The notes beneath the pieces are model-generated. The model saw only the letters and a list, made by a program, of their open reading frames with translations. It had not been told where the DNA came from and ran no database searches. The translations under genes and the position numbers were made by a program. Positions 44,993-53,202 of a stretch of 64,000 bases of DNA are shown piece after piece. Each line of letters begins with the position of its first letter. The first letter of the stretch is position 1. Source of the stretch: Opitutia bacterium (GTDB taxonomy: Bacteria; Verrucomicrobiota; Verrucomicrobiia; Opitutales; Opitutaceae); assembly GCA_016187925.1 (NCBI GenBank), contig JACPIS010000023.1, positions 62,001 through 126,000 on the forward strand. The letters are read 5' to 3'.

Positions 44993-45592
44993 TCAGAACG
45001 CCGAGCGCGGCACCTGGATCGAGTCGCCGGGGAAAAGCAGCGGGTCCTCGTCGGGTTTGCGTTGGGCGAGACGGACGTCGAAATCGTAGGCCTTGCGGTC
45101 GCGGGTCAGCGTGACCTTGGACTCCTTGGCGTAGAGCGTGAACCCGCCGGCGGACTGCACGGCCTTGGCCAGCGTCAGGTCGGCCGACCACGGGATGCGG
45201 CCCGGGTGCTGCACCTCGCCCCCGATGTAGACGTAGCGCTCGGTGACGGTGACGGAGACGCTGAGCTCCGTGTAGAACCGGCGCGCGATGTAGGCCGAGC
45301 GGATGGTCTGGCTGAGTTCGTTGGTGGTGAGCCCGGCGGCGGTCAGTGTGCCGAGGTAGGGCAGGCTGATGAGCCCTTGGTCGTCGATCTGCACCGGGTT
45401 GTTGCTCGGATCGGGGATGCTCGCGAGCGTGACGGTGAGAGAATCTCCCGGCCGCAACTGCGCGGAGCTGGTGGCGGCGGCGACCCGGGGATTCGTGCCG
45501 GCGGAGGCGCTGCTGTCACCCGAGGCGCAACCGCCGAGCAGCGCAAAAAGCGCGAGCAGGGCGGAGGTCAGGGACAGACGGGCGAGAGGCAT
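44993..45592 (-). CDS. polysaccharide export lipoprotein (Wza/SLBB type)
   Basis: 199 residues from ATG 45592. The signal peptide MPLARLSLTSALLALFALLG ends in a lipobox LGGC with the lipidated Cys at residue 22. A poly-export domain (QLRPGDSLTVTLASIPDPSN) and an SLBB-like domain (VYIGGEVQHPGRIPWSADLTLAKAV) follow. Proteins of this class form outer-membrane or periplasmic parts of capsule/EPS export. It is shorter than Wza, with a single SLBB unit, and has no other polysaccharide genes around it. A longer frame upstream (Lys/Arg/Thr-rich) is the antisense of the acidic gene next door and is rejected. Confidence 0.88.
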   Translation of the reverse strand: MPLARLSLTSALLALFALLGGCASGDSSASAGTNPRVAAATSSAQLRPGDSLTVTLASIPDPSNNPVQIDDQGLISLPYLGTLTAAGLTTNELSQTIRSAYIARRFYTELSVSVTVTERYVYIGGEVQHPGRIPWSADLTLAKAVQSAGGFTLYAKESKVTLTRDRKAYDFDVRLAQRKPDEDPLLFPGDSIQVPRSAF

Positions 45593-45650
45593 GCGGGGGA
45601 GACTGGTTAGTGAGTGAACACCCGCGCCGTGGCAACAAGCCTTTTCAGAC

Positions 45651-46484
45651 TCAGCGCCGGCGGCTGCTCTTGCGACTCGGCTTGTCGTCGTCTTCCTCGG
45701 CCTCGTCGGAGTCTTCGTCGTCGAAATCCTTTTCTTCGCCGTCGTCCTCGTCCTCTTCGTCGTCGCCTTCCTTGCCTTCCTTACCCTCCTTGCCTTCGGC
45801 GTCCTCGTCCTTCTCTTCGTCTTCGTCATCCCACTTGAGGGAGGCGTCGTTCTTCATGCGCTCGTCCTCCTCCTCCTCGATGTCGGGCAGGTCGTCCTCG
45901 TCCTCTTCGGCGGTGCCGCGCTTGCGGTCGGTTTCCTCGTCGTCGTCGCCGTAACCGGCGGGCATGAAGTCGAGGATGGCGCTGATCTCGCTGAAGAGAT
46001 GCACGGCCTTGCCCTCGATGAAGTCGTTGTTCTCCTGCTCGCGGATCTGGTCCTCCACCTCGTCGACCGTGAGCTTCTCCTCGAAGTCGAACAGGTCGTT
46101 GAGCAGCTTCACGCGCAAGCGCGTGATGTGGTCGAGGAAGTCGGCGTAGGGGCCGTTCTCCTCGTCGATGATGTCGGGCAGGGCGAAAAGCTTTTCGTCG
46201 GACTCGAGCAGGGACTCCTTGGTGCGGGCGAGCCGCACCTTGCCCTTGCCGAGGTCCTTGGTGATGCGGAAGGCGATGAAGGCGCGCTCGAAGACATCGG
46301 GGTCGAAGCCGTATTCGCGCAGCGGCTCGATCAACTCGATGATGTGGTCGACCTGGCGCGGGTCGATGATGCTGAGGCCGTCGACGTCCCAGTGCACGGG
46401 ATCGCTGACCTCATCGACCCACCAATTGTGATCTTCGCCCAGACGGACGATGCACCATTCGAGTTGTGGAGTTCCTTTCGCCAT
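45651..46484 (-). CDS. conserved-looking protein with long acidic tail
   Basis: 277 residues from ATG 46484 (MAKGTPQLEWCIVRLGEDHN). Residues about 1-170 form a globular part with many aromatic and acidic residues (NWWVDEVSDPVHWDVDGLS); about 175-265 are almost pure Asp/Glu with a few Lys/Gly (repeats of GKEGKEGKEG), ending in a basic cap KPSRKSSRRR. No signal or membrane segment. Acidic tails of this kind occur in histone chaperones, DNA mimics and RNA-polymerase delta-like proteins; which applies here is unknown. Divergent from pyrD across 194 bp. Confidence 0.75.
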   Translation of the reverse strand: MAKGTPQLEWCIVRLGEDHNWWVDEVSDPVHWDVDGLSIIDPRQVDHIIELIEPLREYGFDPDVFERAFIAFRITKDLGKGKVRLARTKESLLESDEKLFALPDIIDEENGPYADFLDHITRLRVKLLNDLFDFEEKLTVDEVEDQIREQENNDFIEGKAVHLFSEISAILDFMPAGYGDDDEETDRKRGTAEEDEDDLPDIEEEEDERMKNDASLKWDDEDEEKDEDAEGKEGKEGKEGDDEEDEDDGEEKDFDDEDSDEAEEDDDKPSRKSSRRR

Positions 46485-46559
46485 AGAATCTAAAGTGGCT
46501 GCACGAAAAAGACTGGCGTTCGGCGTTGTCAAATCCTGAAACGCAGAAAGTTGGAAAAT

Positions 46560-46578
46560 CTTTTTCCCGGGGAAAAAG
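46560..46578. promoter_or_regulatory. CTTTTTCCC palindrome in divergent pyrD leader
   Basis: CTTTTTCCC-G-GGGAAAAAG, a 9+9 near-perfect palindrome midway between the acidic-tail gene and pyrD starts. It could be an operator or a leader hairpin; no further support. Confidence 0.3.
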
Positions 46579-46678
46579 GCGGCGGCAGGGTGGGCCTGCT
46601 TCTTGAAATAACAAGCCCCAAATCTTTGACGGTGCGGGTGCTTGAAACTTCGCGCCCGGGTGCCACAGTCCGCCCGGC

Positions 46679-47740
46679 ATGGGCTGGATTTATGATCACG
46701 TGGGCAAGCCTTTCTTCTTCCGTCACGACGCGGAGGCCGCGCATGAGCTGGCGGTGAACCTGATGACGCTGCTCGGGCACATCCGCCCGGCCTGCGCTTT
46801 GCTGGAAAAGTTCAACCAGCTGCCGGTCAGCCGCTACCGGCCGGTCGAGTGTTGCGGGCTGAAATTCCCCAACGCCGTGGGCCTCGCCGCGGGCTTCGAC
46901 AAGCACGGCACCGCCTGGCCCGCCGCCGCGGCGTTCGGCTTCGGCCACGTCGAGATCGGCACCGTCACGCTGCACGCCCAGCCCGGCAACCCCCCGCCGC
47001 GTGCCTTCCGCTACCCGGCCGAGGAGGCCGTCATCAACCGCATGGGTTTCAACAACCACGGTGCCGCCGCGCTCGCCGCGCGCCTGGCGAAGCAGCCCGG
47101 CCCGGGCCGCCGCGTGATTCCGCTCGGCATCAATCTCGGCAAGACGAAGGTCACGCCGCTCGAGCAGGCGACGGAGGATTACCTCGGCAGTTTCCGGCTG
47201 CTCGCGGACCACGCCGACTATCTCGTCGTCAACGTCAGCAGCCCCAACACGCCCGGCCTGCGCGAACTGCAGGACGCCGCCTGGCTGAAACCGCTGCTCG
47301 CCGCGCTCGTGGCGGAAAACAAGGCGCGTACCGCGGCCGGCAAACCCCGCCGCCCGCTCCTGCTCAAGATCGCCCCCGATCTCACGTTTCCGCAAATCGA
47401 CGCCGCACTGCAGGTCATCGCCGATCTCGGGCTCGACGGCATCATCGCCACCAACACCACGCTCGCCCGGCCCGGACGCTTCGCGGCGGTGAACGAAGCC
47501 GGCGGACTCAGCGGGCGACCCCTGCGCCGTCGCGCGACGGAAATCATCAACTACATCGCCCGCGCCACCGACGGCCGGCTGCCCATCATCGGGGTCGGCG
47601 GTATCCACGACGAGGCCTCGGCCGGCGAAAAGCTCGATGCCGGCGCCACGCTCGTGCAGGTCTACACCGGCATGATCTTCCGCGGGCCGTTCTTCGCCGC
47701 CGAACTCGCCCGCGCGCTGTCGGAGCGGCAAAGAAAGTGA
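46679..47740 (+). CDS. pyrD: dihydroorotate dehydrogenase, class 2
   Basis: Fourth step of pyrimidine synthesis, FMN- and quinone-dependent, membrane-associated. 353 residues. The class 2 N-terminal helical part (MGWIYDHVGKPFFFRHDAEAA, about 1-45) mediates membrane/quinone contact. VGLAAGFDKHGTAW and GFGHVEIGTVT bind FMN, the catalytic serine lies in VVNVSSPNTPGLRELQ, and the GVGGI and VQVYTGMI phosphate-binding ends are present. pyrC is at the right edge of the window, so the pathway genes are dispersed. Confidence 0.95.
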   Translation: MGWIYDHVGKPFFFRHDAEAAHELAVNLMTLLGHIRPACALLEKFNQLPVSRYRPVECCGLKFPNAVGLAAGFDKHGTAWPAAAAFGFGHVEIGTVTLHAQPGNPPPRAFRYPAEEAVINRMGFNNHGAAALAARLAKQPGPGRRVIPLGINLGKTKVTPLEQATEDYLGSFRLLADHADYLVVNVSSPNTPGLRELQDAAWLKPLLAALVAENKARTAAGKPRRPLLLKIAPDLTFPQIDAALQVIADLGLDGIIATNTTLARPGRFAAVNEAGGLSGRPLRRRATEIINYIARATDGRLPIIGVGGIHDEASAGEKLDAGATLVQVYTGMIFRGPFFAAELARALSERQRK

Positions 47741-47771
47741 AACCGGTCCGGCCCACTGCGCGCTTCGCTCC

Positions 47772-48027
47772 TGTAGCGGCGGTCTATGACCACAGCCGTC
47801 CCACAAGAACTCGTTTCGGTCCTCTTTTGCATGTCATCCTGAGCGAAGCGAAGGATCCGCGTGCTCGGGCGCGATGCAGGATTCGCACGCGTGGATTCTT
47901 CGCTGCGCTCAGAATGACAGGATACGAAGTTGGCGCGGGAAGTCGGGTGCGCTGTGGGATGTCTGTGGTCTATGACCGCCGACCAAATGCCGTTTGGAAA
48001 GACCGGCGGTCATAGACCGCCGCTACA
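47772..48027. repeat. repeat cluster between pyrD and cbiX
   Basis: Three elements and no gene: a TGTAGCGGCGGTCTATGACC hairpin pair (47772-47805), a TGTCATCCTGAGCG inverted repeat (47832-47919, second copy of the 31493 family), and a larger TGTGGGATG...CGCCGCTACA inverted repeat (47953-48027) built from the same GGCGGTCATAGACC core. The last ends 14 bp before the cbiX start and may act as its leader hairpin. Confidence 0.65.
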
Positions 48028-48041
48028 CGGGGCGACAACCG

Positions 48042-48854
48042 ATGCCGGAATCCCTCACACTGTTGGTCGACAACGGCTCGCTGGAACCCGCGGCGACGCT
48101 GCAGCTGCGCGAGCTCGCCGCCGCGCTTGCGGGGAGAATCGGCGCGCCGGTCGCGCCCGTTTCGTTGCTGCACTCGAGCGGCATCGCACCGGCGCAGCTC
48201 GGTGGCGCGCCGGCGGAAATTCTGGAGCCGGCGCTCGTGCGGCGGCTGGCGGAGGGATTAAAAGATTTCATCATCGTGCCGCTGTTCTTCGGGCCGAGCC
48301 GGGCGCTGACGGAATATCTGCCGGAGCGCGTGGCGCACCTGCGGAAGCCGCATCCGGGGCTGCGTGTGCAGCTCGCGCCGCCGCTGTTCGCCGCGGGCGA
48401 CGACCGGCTCGCGCGCATCCTGGCGGACCACGTACGCGCCGTCGGCGTGACCGGGCCGCTGCGCGTGGCGCTGGTCGATCACGGCAGTCCGGCGCGCGAG
48501 GTCAACGCGGTGCGCGATGCCCTGGCCGCGCAGTTGCAGGGTTTGCTCGGGAGCGGAGCGGTTGTCGCGGCGTGCAGCATGGAGCGTCGGCCGGAGCCGG
48601 AATACGATTTCAACGAGCCGCTGCTGGGAAAGCTGCTCGCGCGACCGGAGTGGACCGGTGATGTGGTCGTGGCGCTGCAGTTTCTCTCCCCGGGCCGGCA
48701 TGCGGGGCCGGAGGGCGAGGTGGCGCAAATCTGCCGGCGGGCCGAGACAGGGCGACCGGGGCTGCGCACGCATCTGACGCCGCTCGTCGGCGCGCATCCG
48801 GCGCTCAGTGCGATTCTGGCCGATCGCTGGCGGGCAACGAAGCGGGAGCTTTGA
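48042..48854 (+). CDS. cbiX: sirohydrochlorin chelatase (CbiX/SirB family)
   Basis: 270 residues from ATG 48042, the double-length CbiX form. Each half has a metal-site start: LLVDNGSLEPAATLQL near residue 6 and VALVDHGSPAREVNAVR in the second half, the latter with the chelatase histidine. It likely inserts Fe2+ into sirohydrochlorin to make siroheme, since a siroheme-type reductase (cysI) and the methyltransferase (cobA) are adjacent; Co2+ for cobalamin is the alternative. It converges with cobA; a short reading frame overlaps its 3' end on the other strand. Confidence 0.88.
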   Translation: MPESLTLLVDNGSLEPAATLQLRELAAALAGRIGAPVAPVSLLHSSGIAPAQLGGAPAEILEPALVRRLAEGLKDFIIVPLFFGPSRALTEYLPERVAHLRKPHPGLRVQLAPPLFAAGDDRLARILADHVRAVGVTGPLRVALVDHGSPAREVNAVRDALAAQLQGLLGSGAVVAACSMERRPEPEYDFNEPLLGKLLARPEWTGDVVVALQFLSPGRHAGPEGEVAQICRRAETGRPGLRTHLTPLVGAHPALSAILADRWRATKREL

Positions 48855-48990
48855 CCGACTCTTTCGCCGGCGTGGCGACACCGAAGGCTTCGACGGGCAG
48901 CTCCGGTTCGATGCCCCGCTCGGAACTGGGCAGCCGGTCGAGCAGGCGTTGCCAGAGCCCGTGCAGACGTTGAAAGAGCGTCTCAGGCAT
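48805..48990 (-). CDS. small ORF downstream of cobA, 61 residues
   Basis: MPETLFQRLHGLWQRLLDRL begins an amphipathic helix, then SSERGIEPELPVEAFGV and a Pro/Ala/Ser tail. Its ATG (48990) overlaps the cobA stop by 8 bp, suggesting translational coupling, and its last 50 bp overlap the cbiX 3' end on the opposite strand. The composition is protein-like in the first 40 residues. I recognise no family, and it may not be expressed. Confidence 0.4.
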   Translation of the reverse strand: MPETLFQRLHGLWQRLLDRLPSSERGIEPELPVEAFGVATPAKESVKAPASLPASDRPESH

Positions 48991-49783
48991 GAGTGACAGC
49001 GGTGAAATGGTTGGCCGCGGCGGACGGTGCGCCTTGCGCGGCGACTTCGCCGATGAGGATGAGCGACGGCGTGCCCTGCGCGTCGTCGGCGAGTTCGCCC
49101 GCGGTCTCGAGCGTGCCGGAGCGGATGACTTGCGTGGGCAGGGAGGCGTTGCTGATGACGAGCAGGGGAGTGTCGGACGAATGGCCGTGCGCGATGAGGC
49201 GCGAGGCGAGCGGCCCGAGGCTGCGCGTGCCCATGTAGACGCAAAGCGTGGTGCCCGGCTGCGCGAGCGCTTCCCAATCGAGGGCGGGACCGGTTTTGCC
49301 CGCGCATTCGTGGCCCGTGGCCAGCACGGCGGCGGAGGCGAGGCCGCGTTGCGTGAGGCTGATGCCCGCGGAGGCCGCGGCGGCGCACGCGGCCGTGACG
49401 CCGGGAACGATTTCGTACGGGATGCCCGCCGCGCGCAGCACGGCGGTCTCCTCACCGAGTCGGCCGAAGACCGCCGGGTCGCCGCCCTTGAGGCGAACGA
49501 CTCGTCGTCCGGCCCGCGCATGCAACACCAGCAGGCGATTTATTTCCTGTTGGGTGGCGCTGTGGCAACCAGCGCGCTTGCCCACGTAGAGGAATTCGCA
49601 CCCCGGCGGGCAATGCGCCAGCAGCTCGCGATTGGCGAGGTCGTCGTGGATAACTATCTCGGCTCCAGCCAAAGCGTTGCGTCCCCGCAAAGTGATCAAA
49701 TCCGCCGCACCCGGACCGGCACCCACCAGCCAGACATGGCCGGTGCGGAGGGGTTGGTCGGTGTTAATCATTAGTGGGGACAT
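48983..49783 (-). CDS. cobA: uroporphyrinogen-III C-methyltransferase
   Basis: SAM-dependent methylation of uroporphyrinogen III to precorrin-2, the branch to siroheme and cobalamin. 266 residues, single-domain (no CysG-type dehydrogenase/ferrochelatase fusion). Motifs: VWLVGAGPGAADLITLRG, LYVGKRAGCHSATQQEIN, RLKGGDPAVFGR, EIVPGVTAA, and LCVYMGTRSL. It is divergent from cysI across 58 bp, consistent with supply of siroheme to sulfite reductase. The start is ATG 49783; ATG 49771 is possible. Confidence 0.93.
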   Translation of the reverse strand: MSPLMINTDQPLRTGHVWLVGAGPGAADLITLRGRNALAGAEIVIHDDLANRELLAHCPPGCEFLYVGKRAGCHSATQQEINRLLVLHARAGRRVVRLKGGDPAVFGRLGEETAVLRAAGIPYEIVPGVTAACAAAASAGISLTQRGLASAAVLATGHECAGKTGPALDWEALAQPGTTLCVYMGTRSLGPLASRLIAHGHSSDTPLLVISNASLPTQVIRSGTLETAGELADDAQGTPSLILIGEVAAQGAPSAAANHFTAVTHA

Positions 49784-49841
49784 GACCTATGACATGTTTA
49801 GACTTTGCTTTGGGTCAAGTCTGGTTATGCGTTTCCGTGTC

Positions 49842-51536
49842 ATGCCCGAAACCACCCTTTCGCCCCTTTCCAAGAACGAGCTCCTCAAGCAGCGCGCCCC
49901 GACGTTGGCCGGCAACCTCGCCGCCACCATGGCCGACCCGGCCGCCGACCGCTTTGCGGAGGACGACGAGCAGTTCCTGAAATTCCACGGCGCCTACCAG
50001 CAGGACGACCGCGATCTGCGCAAGACCGGCAAGAAATACATCATGATGATCCGCGGCCGCATTCCCGGCGGCATCATGACCGCGGCGCAATGGCTGGTGT
50101 TCGACGACCTCGCCACACGCTACGGCAACGACACGCTCCGCGTCACCACGCGCCAGAGCATCCAGTTTCACGGCGTCGTATTGTCCGGCCTCGGCCCGCT
50201 GATCAAAAAAATCAACGAGTCGCTCCTCTCCACGCTCGCGGCGTGCGGCGACGTGAACCGCAACGTCACCGCGTCGCCCACACCCGCGACCACGCCGGCC
50301 CGCGCCGACATGATCGACGATGTCCGTCTCGTCGCGGACGCGCTCTCGCCGGTCACGCCCGCCTACCACTCGATCTGGATCGACAACGTCCAGCTCGATC
50401 TCGATTCGCCCGAGAACAAGGACTTCGTCGATCCGCTCTACGGCCAGACGTACCTGCCGCGCAAATTCAAGACGTCCTTCGTCATCCCGCCGGTGAACGA
50501 CATGGACGTCTTCACGAACGACCTCGGCTTCATCGCCCTCGTCGAGGGCGGCCGGCTCGTCGGCTACAATCTCGCGGTCGGCGGCGGCATGGGCCGCAGC
50601 CACGGCAACGAGCAGACCTTCCCGCGCCTCGCCGATCTCCTCGGATTTTTCCCGCGCGAGCGCCTCGTCGAGGTGGCGAAGGCCGTGTTGACGATCCATC
50701 GCGATTTCGGCGACCGCACGAACCGCAAGCACGCGCGCCTCAAGTACGTCGTCGAGGAGCGCGGCGCCGCGTGGGTGCGCGACGAGATCAACCGCCGCAC
50801 GAACAGCGCGCTCGCGGCGGCGCGCCCGTACCAGTTTACCACGACGGGCGACCTCTACGGCTGGCACCGCGCTGTCGACGGTTCGCTGTTCCTGACGCTC
50901 TTCGTCGAGGCCGGCCGCATCAAGGACGCGCCCGGCCACCAGCTGAAGACCGCGCTGCGCCGCGTCGCGGAGAAATTCCCGTCCATCGAATTCCGGCTCT
51001 CGGCGAACCAGAATGTCATCCTGGCGAACATCCCGGAGGCGGATCGCGCCGGCATCACGGCGCTGCTCGCCGGGCACGGCGTGAAGGTGGAGAACCAGGC
51101 CAGCGTGCTGCACGCGGCCTCGATGGCCTGCCCGGCGCTGCCGACCTGCGGCCTGGCGCTGGCCGAGTCCGAGCGCTGGCTGCCCGGCATGCTCGACCGC
51201 ATCGAGAAGCTCGGCGCCGAGCTCGGCCTCGGCGGCGAGGAGATCATCATTCGCTCCACCGGCTGTCCGAACGGATGCGCCCGTCCCTACATGGCCGAGA
51301 TCGCCTTCGTGGGCAAAGGCCCCGGCCGCTACCAGCTCTGGCTCGGCGGCGCCGTCTCCGGCACGAGGCTCAATCGCGTTTACCGCGAGGTGGTCAAGGA
51401 CGGCGAGATCGAGAGCGAACTCCGTCCGCTGCTCACCCGCTGGCGCGACGAGCGTCAACCCGGCGAGCGCTTCGGCGATTTCGCCACGCGCGTGGTTCTG
51501 CCCGAACTGTCAGCGGTGAAGGAGACCAGCGCATGA
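49842..51536 (+). CDS. cysI: sulfite reductase hemoprotein (siroheme/[4Fe-4S])
   Basis: Reduces sulfite to sulfide with six electrons. 564 residues from ATG 49842, near CysI length. The two-fold repeated sulfite/nitrite reductase layout is visible: LRVTTRQSIQFHGV in the first half, and the siroheme-cluster cysteines in ACPALPTCGLALAESER (C-x5-C) and STGCPNGCARPYMAEI (C-x3-C) in the second. No flavoprotein partner (CysJ) is in the window, so a ferredoxin-dependent enzyme is likely. A nitrite reductase is possible by sequence, but the cysH, cysD and cysN neighbours favour sulfite. Confidence 0.93.
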   Translation: MPETTLSPLSKNELLKQRAPTLAGNLAATMADPAADRFAEDDEQFLKFHGAYQQDDRDLRKTGKKYIMMIRGRIPGGIMTAAQWLVFDDLATRYGNDTLRVTTRQSIQFHGVVLSGLGPLIKKINESLLSTLAACGDVNRNVTASPTPATTPARADMIDDVRLVADALSPVTPAYHSIWIDNVQLDLDSPENKDFVDPLYGQTYLPRKFKTSFVIPPVNDMDVFTNDLGFIALVEGGRLVGYNLAVGGGMGRSHGNEQTFPRLADLLGFFPRERLVEVAKAVLTIHRDFGDRTNRKHARLKYVVEERGAAWVRDEINRRTNSALAAARPYQFTTTGDLYGWHRAVDGSLFLTLFVEAGRIKDAPGHQLKTALRRVAEKFPSIEFRLSANQNVILANIPEADRAGITALLAGHGVKVENQASVLHAASMACPALPTCGLALAESERWLPGMLDRIEKLGAELGLGGEEIIIRSTGCPNGCARPYMAEIAFVGKGPGRYQLWLGGAVSGTRLNRVYREVVKDGEIESELRPLLTRWRDERQPGERFGDFATRVVLPELSAVKETSA

Positions 51537-52216
51537 GCAAAACCGTCTCCGCCAAGGAACTCGCCGCTTGGAACGAGCAACTGCGCGCGGTCTCGCCGTT
51601 GGAAGTCGTGCATTGGGCCGTTGCGCGCGCCGGGGGGCGTGCGGTCGTCTCGACCAATTTTCGTCCGTACGAGGCCGTGGTGCTTCACCTCGCCACGCAG
51701 GCGCAGCCTGACATTCCGGTGCTGTGGGTCGACCACGGCTACAACCGCCCGGCGACCTACCGCCACGCGGAGGCGCTGCGCGCGCAGCTCGGGCTGAACC
51801 TGAAGCCCTACCTGCCGCGCCAGACGCCGGCGCACCGCGAGGCGTTGCACGGTCCGGTGCCTGCGCTCGACGACGAGGCGGGTCTCAAGCAATTCAGCGC
51901 CCAGATGAAGCTCGAGCCGTTCCAGCGCGGGATGCGCGAGCTTGCGCCGACAGTCTGGATCACGGCGCTCCGTCGCTCCCAGAATCCCGGTCGCGCGGGT
52001 CTCGACATCGTCACCTGGGACGAAAACTTCGGCACGCTCAAGGTCAGTCCGGTGTTTTATTGGGACGACGCTGCGCTGGAGACCTACCTGCGCGCGCACG
52101 CGCTGCCGAACGAGTGGGATTACTTCGATCCGGCCAAGGCCGATGAGAAACGCGAGTGCGGCCTGCATGCCGCTTGGGGCCGCACGGCGGTCGCGACGGT
52201 GGAGGCCGCGCGATGA
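51533..52216 (+). CDS. cysH: phosphoadenylyl-sulfate reductase
   Basis: Reduces PAPS (or APS) to sulfite. 227 residues. VVSTNFRPYEAVVLHLATQ is the P-loop-like start, PVLWVDHGYNRPATYRHAE the sulfate-binding stretch, VWITALRRSQNPGRAG the Arg-rich loop, and the catalytic cysteine is in the C-terminal KRECGLH. The paired CC/CxxC cysteines that hold the [4Fe-4S] cluster of bacterial APS reductases are missing, so PAPS is the expected substrate, which requires an APS kinase not found here. It overlaps cysI and cysD by 4 bp each. Confidence 0.92.
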   Translation: MSKTVSAKELAAWNEQLRAVSPLEVVHWAVARAGGRAVVSTNFRPYEAVVLHLATQAQPDIPVLWVDHGYNRPATYRHAEALRAQLGLNLKPYLPRQTPAHREALHGPVPALDDEAGLKQFSAQMKLEPFQRGMRELAPTVWITALRRSQNPGRAGLDIVTWDENFGTLKVSPVFYWDDAALETYLRAHALPNEWDYFDPAKADEKRECGLHAAWGRTAVATVEAAR

Positions 52217-53115
52217 GCCGTTACCACCTCGACCACCTCCAGCACCTCGAGACCGAAGCCATCCATGTGATGCGCGAGGTCGCGGGCGAATTCGAGCGGC
52301 CCGCGCTGCTGTTCTCGGGTGGCAAGGATTCGATCTGCCTGCTGCGGCTCGCGGAAAAGGCGTTCCGCCCGTCGGAGCTCCCGCTGCCGCTGCTCAACGT
52401 GGACACGGGGCACCATTTCCCCGAGCTGAACGATTTCCGTGATCGTCGCGCGCAGGAACTCAAAGCCCGGCTCATCGTGCGCACGGTCGAGGAGGCCATC
52501 GCGCGCGGCGTCGCCGTGCCCGCGCCCGGCGAGATCAGCCGCAACCGCCTGCAGATTCCCACGCTGCTCGCGGCCGTCGAGGAGTTCCGCTTCGACTGCC
52601 TCATCGGCGGCGCCCGGCGCGACGAGGAGAAGGCCCGCGCGAAGGAGCGCTTCTTCAGTTTCCGCGACAGCTTCGGCCAATGGGATCCGAAGAATCAGCG
52701 GCCCGAAATCTGGAACCTCTACAACGGGCGCCTCAATCCCGGCGAAAACATGCGCGTGTTTCCGCTCAGCAACTGGACGGAGACGGACATCTGGGAATAC
52801 ATCCGCCGCGAGCGGCTGGAGGTGCCGACGATCTATTTCAGCCACCGCCGCTCGTGCGTGCGCCGCGGCGGCCAGTGGCTGCCGGTCAACGATCTCATCC
52901 CGCCAAAGCCGAGCGAGGAGGTGCGCGAGCTCGTCGTCCGCGTGCGCACTATCGGCGACATTATCAGCACCGGTCTGATCGAGTCGCCCGCCGATTCGGT
53001 GGACGACATCATCGCCGAGATCGCCGCCGCGCGCGTGACCGAGCGCGGTTCCCGCGCCGACGACCGCGCCTCCGAGGCCGCGATGGAGGACCGTAAGAAG
53101 GCCGGGTATTTCTAA
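52213..53115 (+). CDS. cysD: sulfate adenylyltransferase subunit 2
   Basis: Small catalytic subunit of ATP sulfurylase, an N-type ATP pyrophosphatase. 300 residues from ATG 52213. The PP-loop is LFSGGKDSICLL; LNVDTGHHFPELNDFRD, CLIGGARRDEEKARAKERFFSF and the ENMRVFPLSNWTETDIWEYI segment are characteristic. It overlaps cysH by 4 bp. A REP-like palindrome separates it from cysN, its GTPase partner. Confidence 0.96.
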   Translation: MSRYHLDHLQHLETEAIHVMREVAGEFERPALLFSGGKDSICLLRLAEKAFRPSELPLPLLNVDTGHHFPELNDFRDRRAQELKARLIVRTVEEAIARGVAVPAPGEISRNRLQIPTLLAAVEEFRFDCLIGGARRDEEKARAKERFFSFRDSFGQWDPKNQRPEIWNLYNGRLNPGENMRVFPLSNWTETDIWEYIRRERLEVPTIYFSHRRSCVRRGGQWLPVNDLIPPKPSEEVRELVVRVRTIGDIISTGLIESPADSVDDIIAEIAAARVTERGSRADDRASEAAMEDRKKAGYF

Positions 53116-53135
53116 ACATTTCCAAGGTGCATGTC

Positions 53136-53191
53136 TGTAGGAGCCTGCTTGCCGGCGACCTGCGAACATCGCCGGCAAGCAGGCTCCAACA
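53136..53191. repeat. Pseudomonas-type REP pair between cysD and cysN
   Basis: TGTAGGAGCCTGCTTGCCGGCGA, ten bases, then its inverse ending AGGCTCCAACA. The 19 bp arms are exactly complementary. The GTAGGAGC...GCTTGCC...GCGA form is that of REPs common in Pseudomonas. It ends 11 bp before the cysN start. Confidence 0.75.
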
Positions 53192-53202
53192 AAAAAATTT
53201 CA

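Noticed and set aside
45593-45829. Lys/Arg/Thr-rich N-terminal extension of the export lipoprotein
   Set aside because: It overlaps the acidic-tail gene in another frame and would bury the clear lipoprotein signal peptide that begins at 45592.
45610-45954. Ser-rich plus-strand frame opposite the acidic-tail gene
   Set aside because: It is the complement of Asp/Glu codons (GAC/GAG read backwards give long Ser/Leu runs). The minus-strand protein with a normal start and globular domain is the real gene.
49784-49841. Defined promoter between cobA and cysI
   Set aside because: The 58 bp gap must hold divergent signals, but no pair of boxes with acceptable spacing could be picked with confidence.
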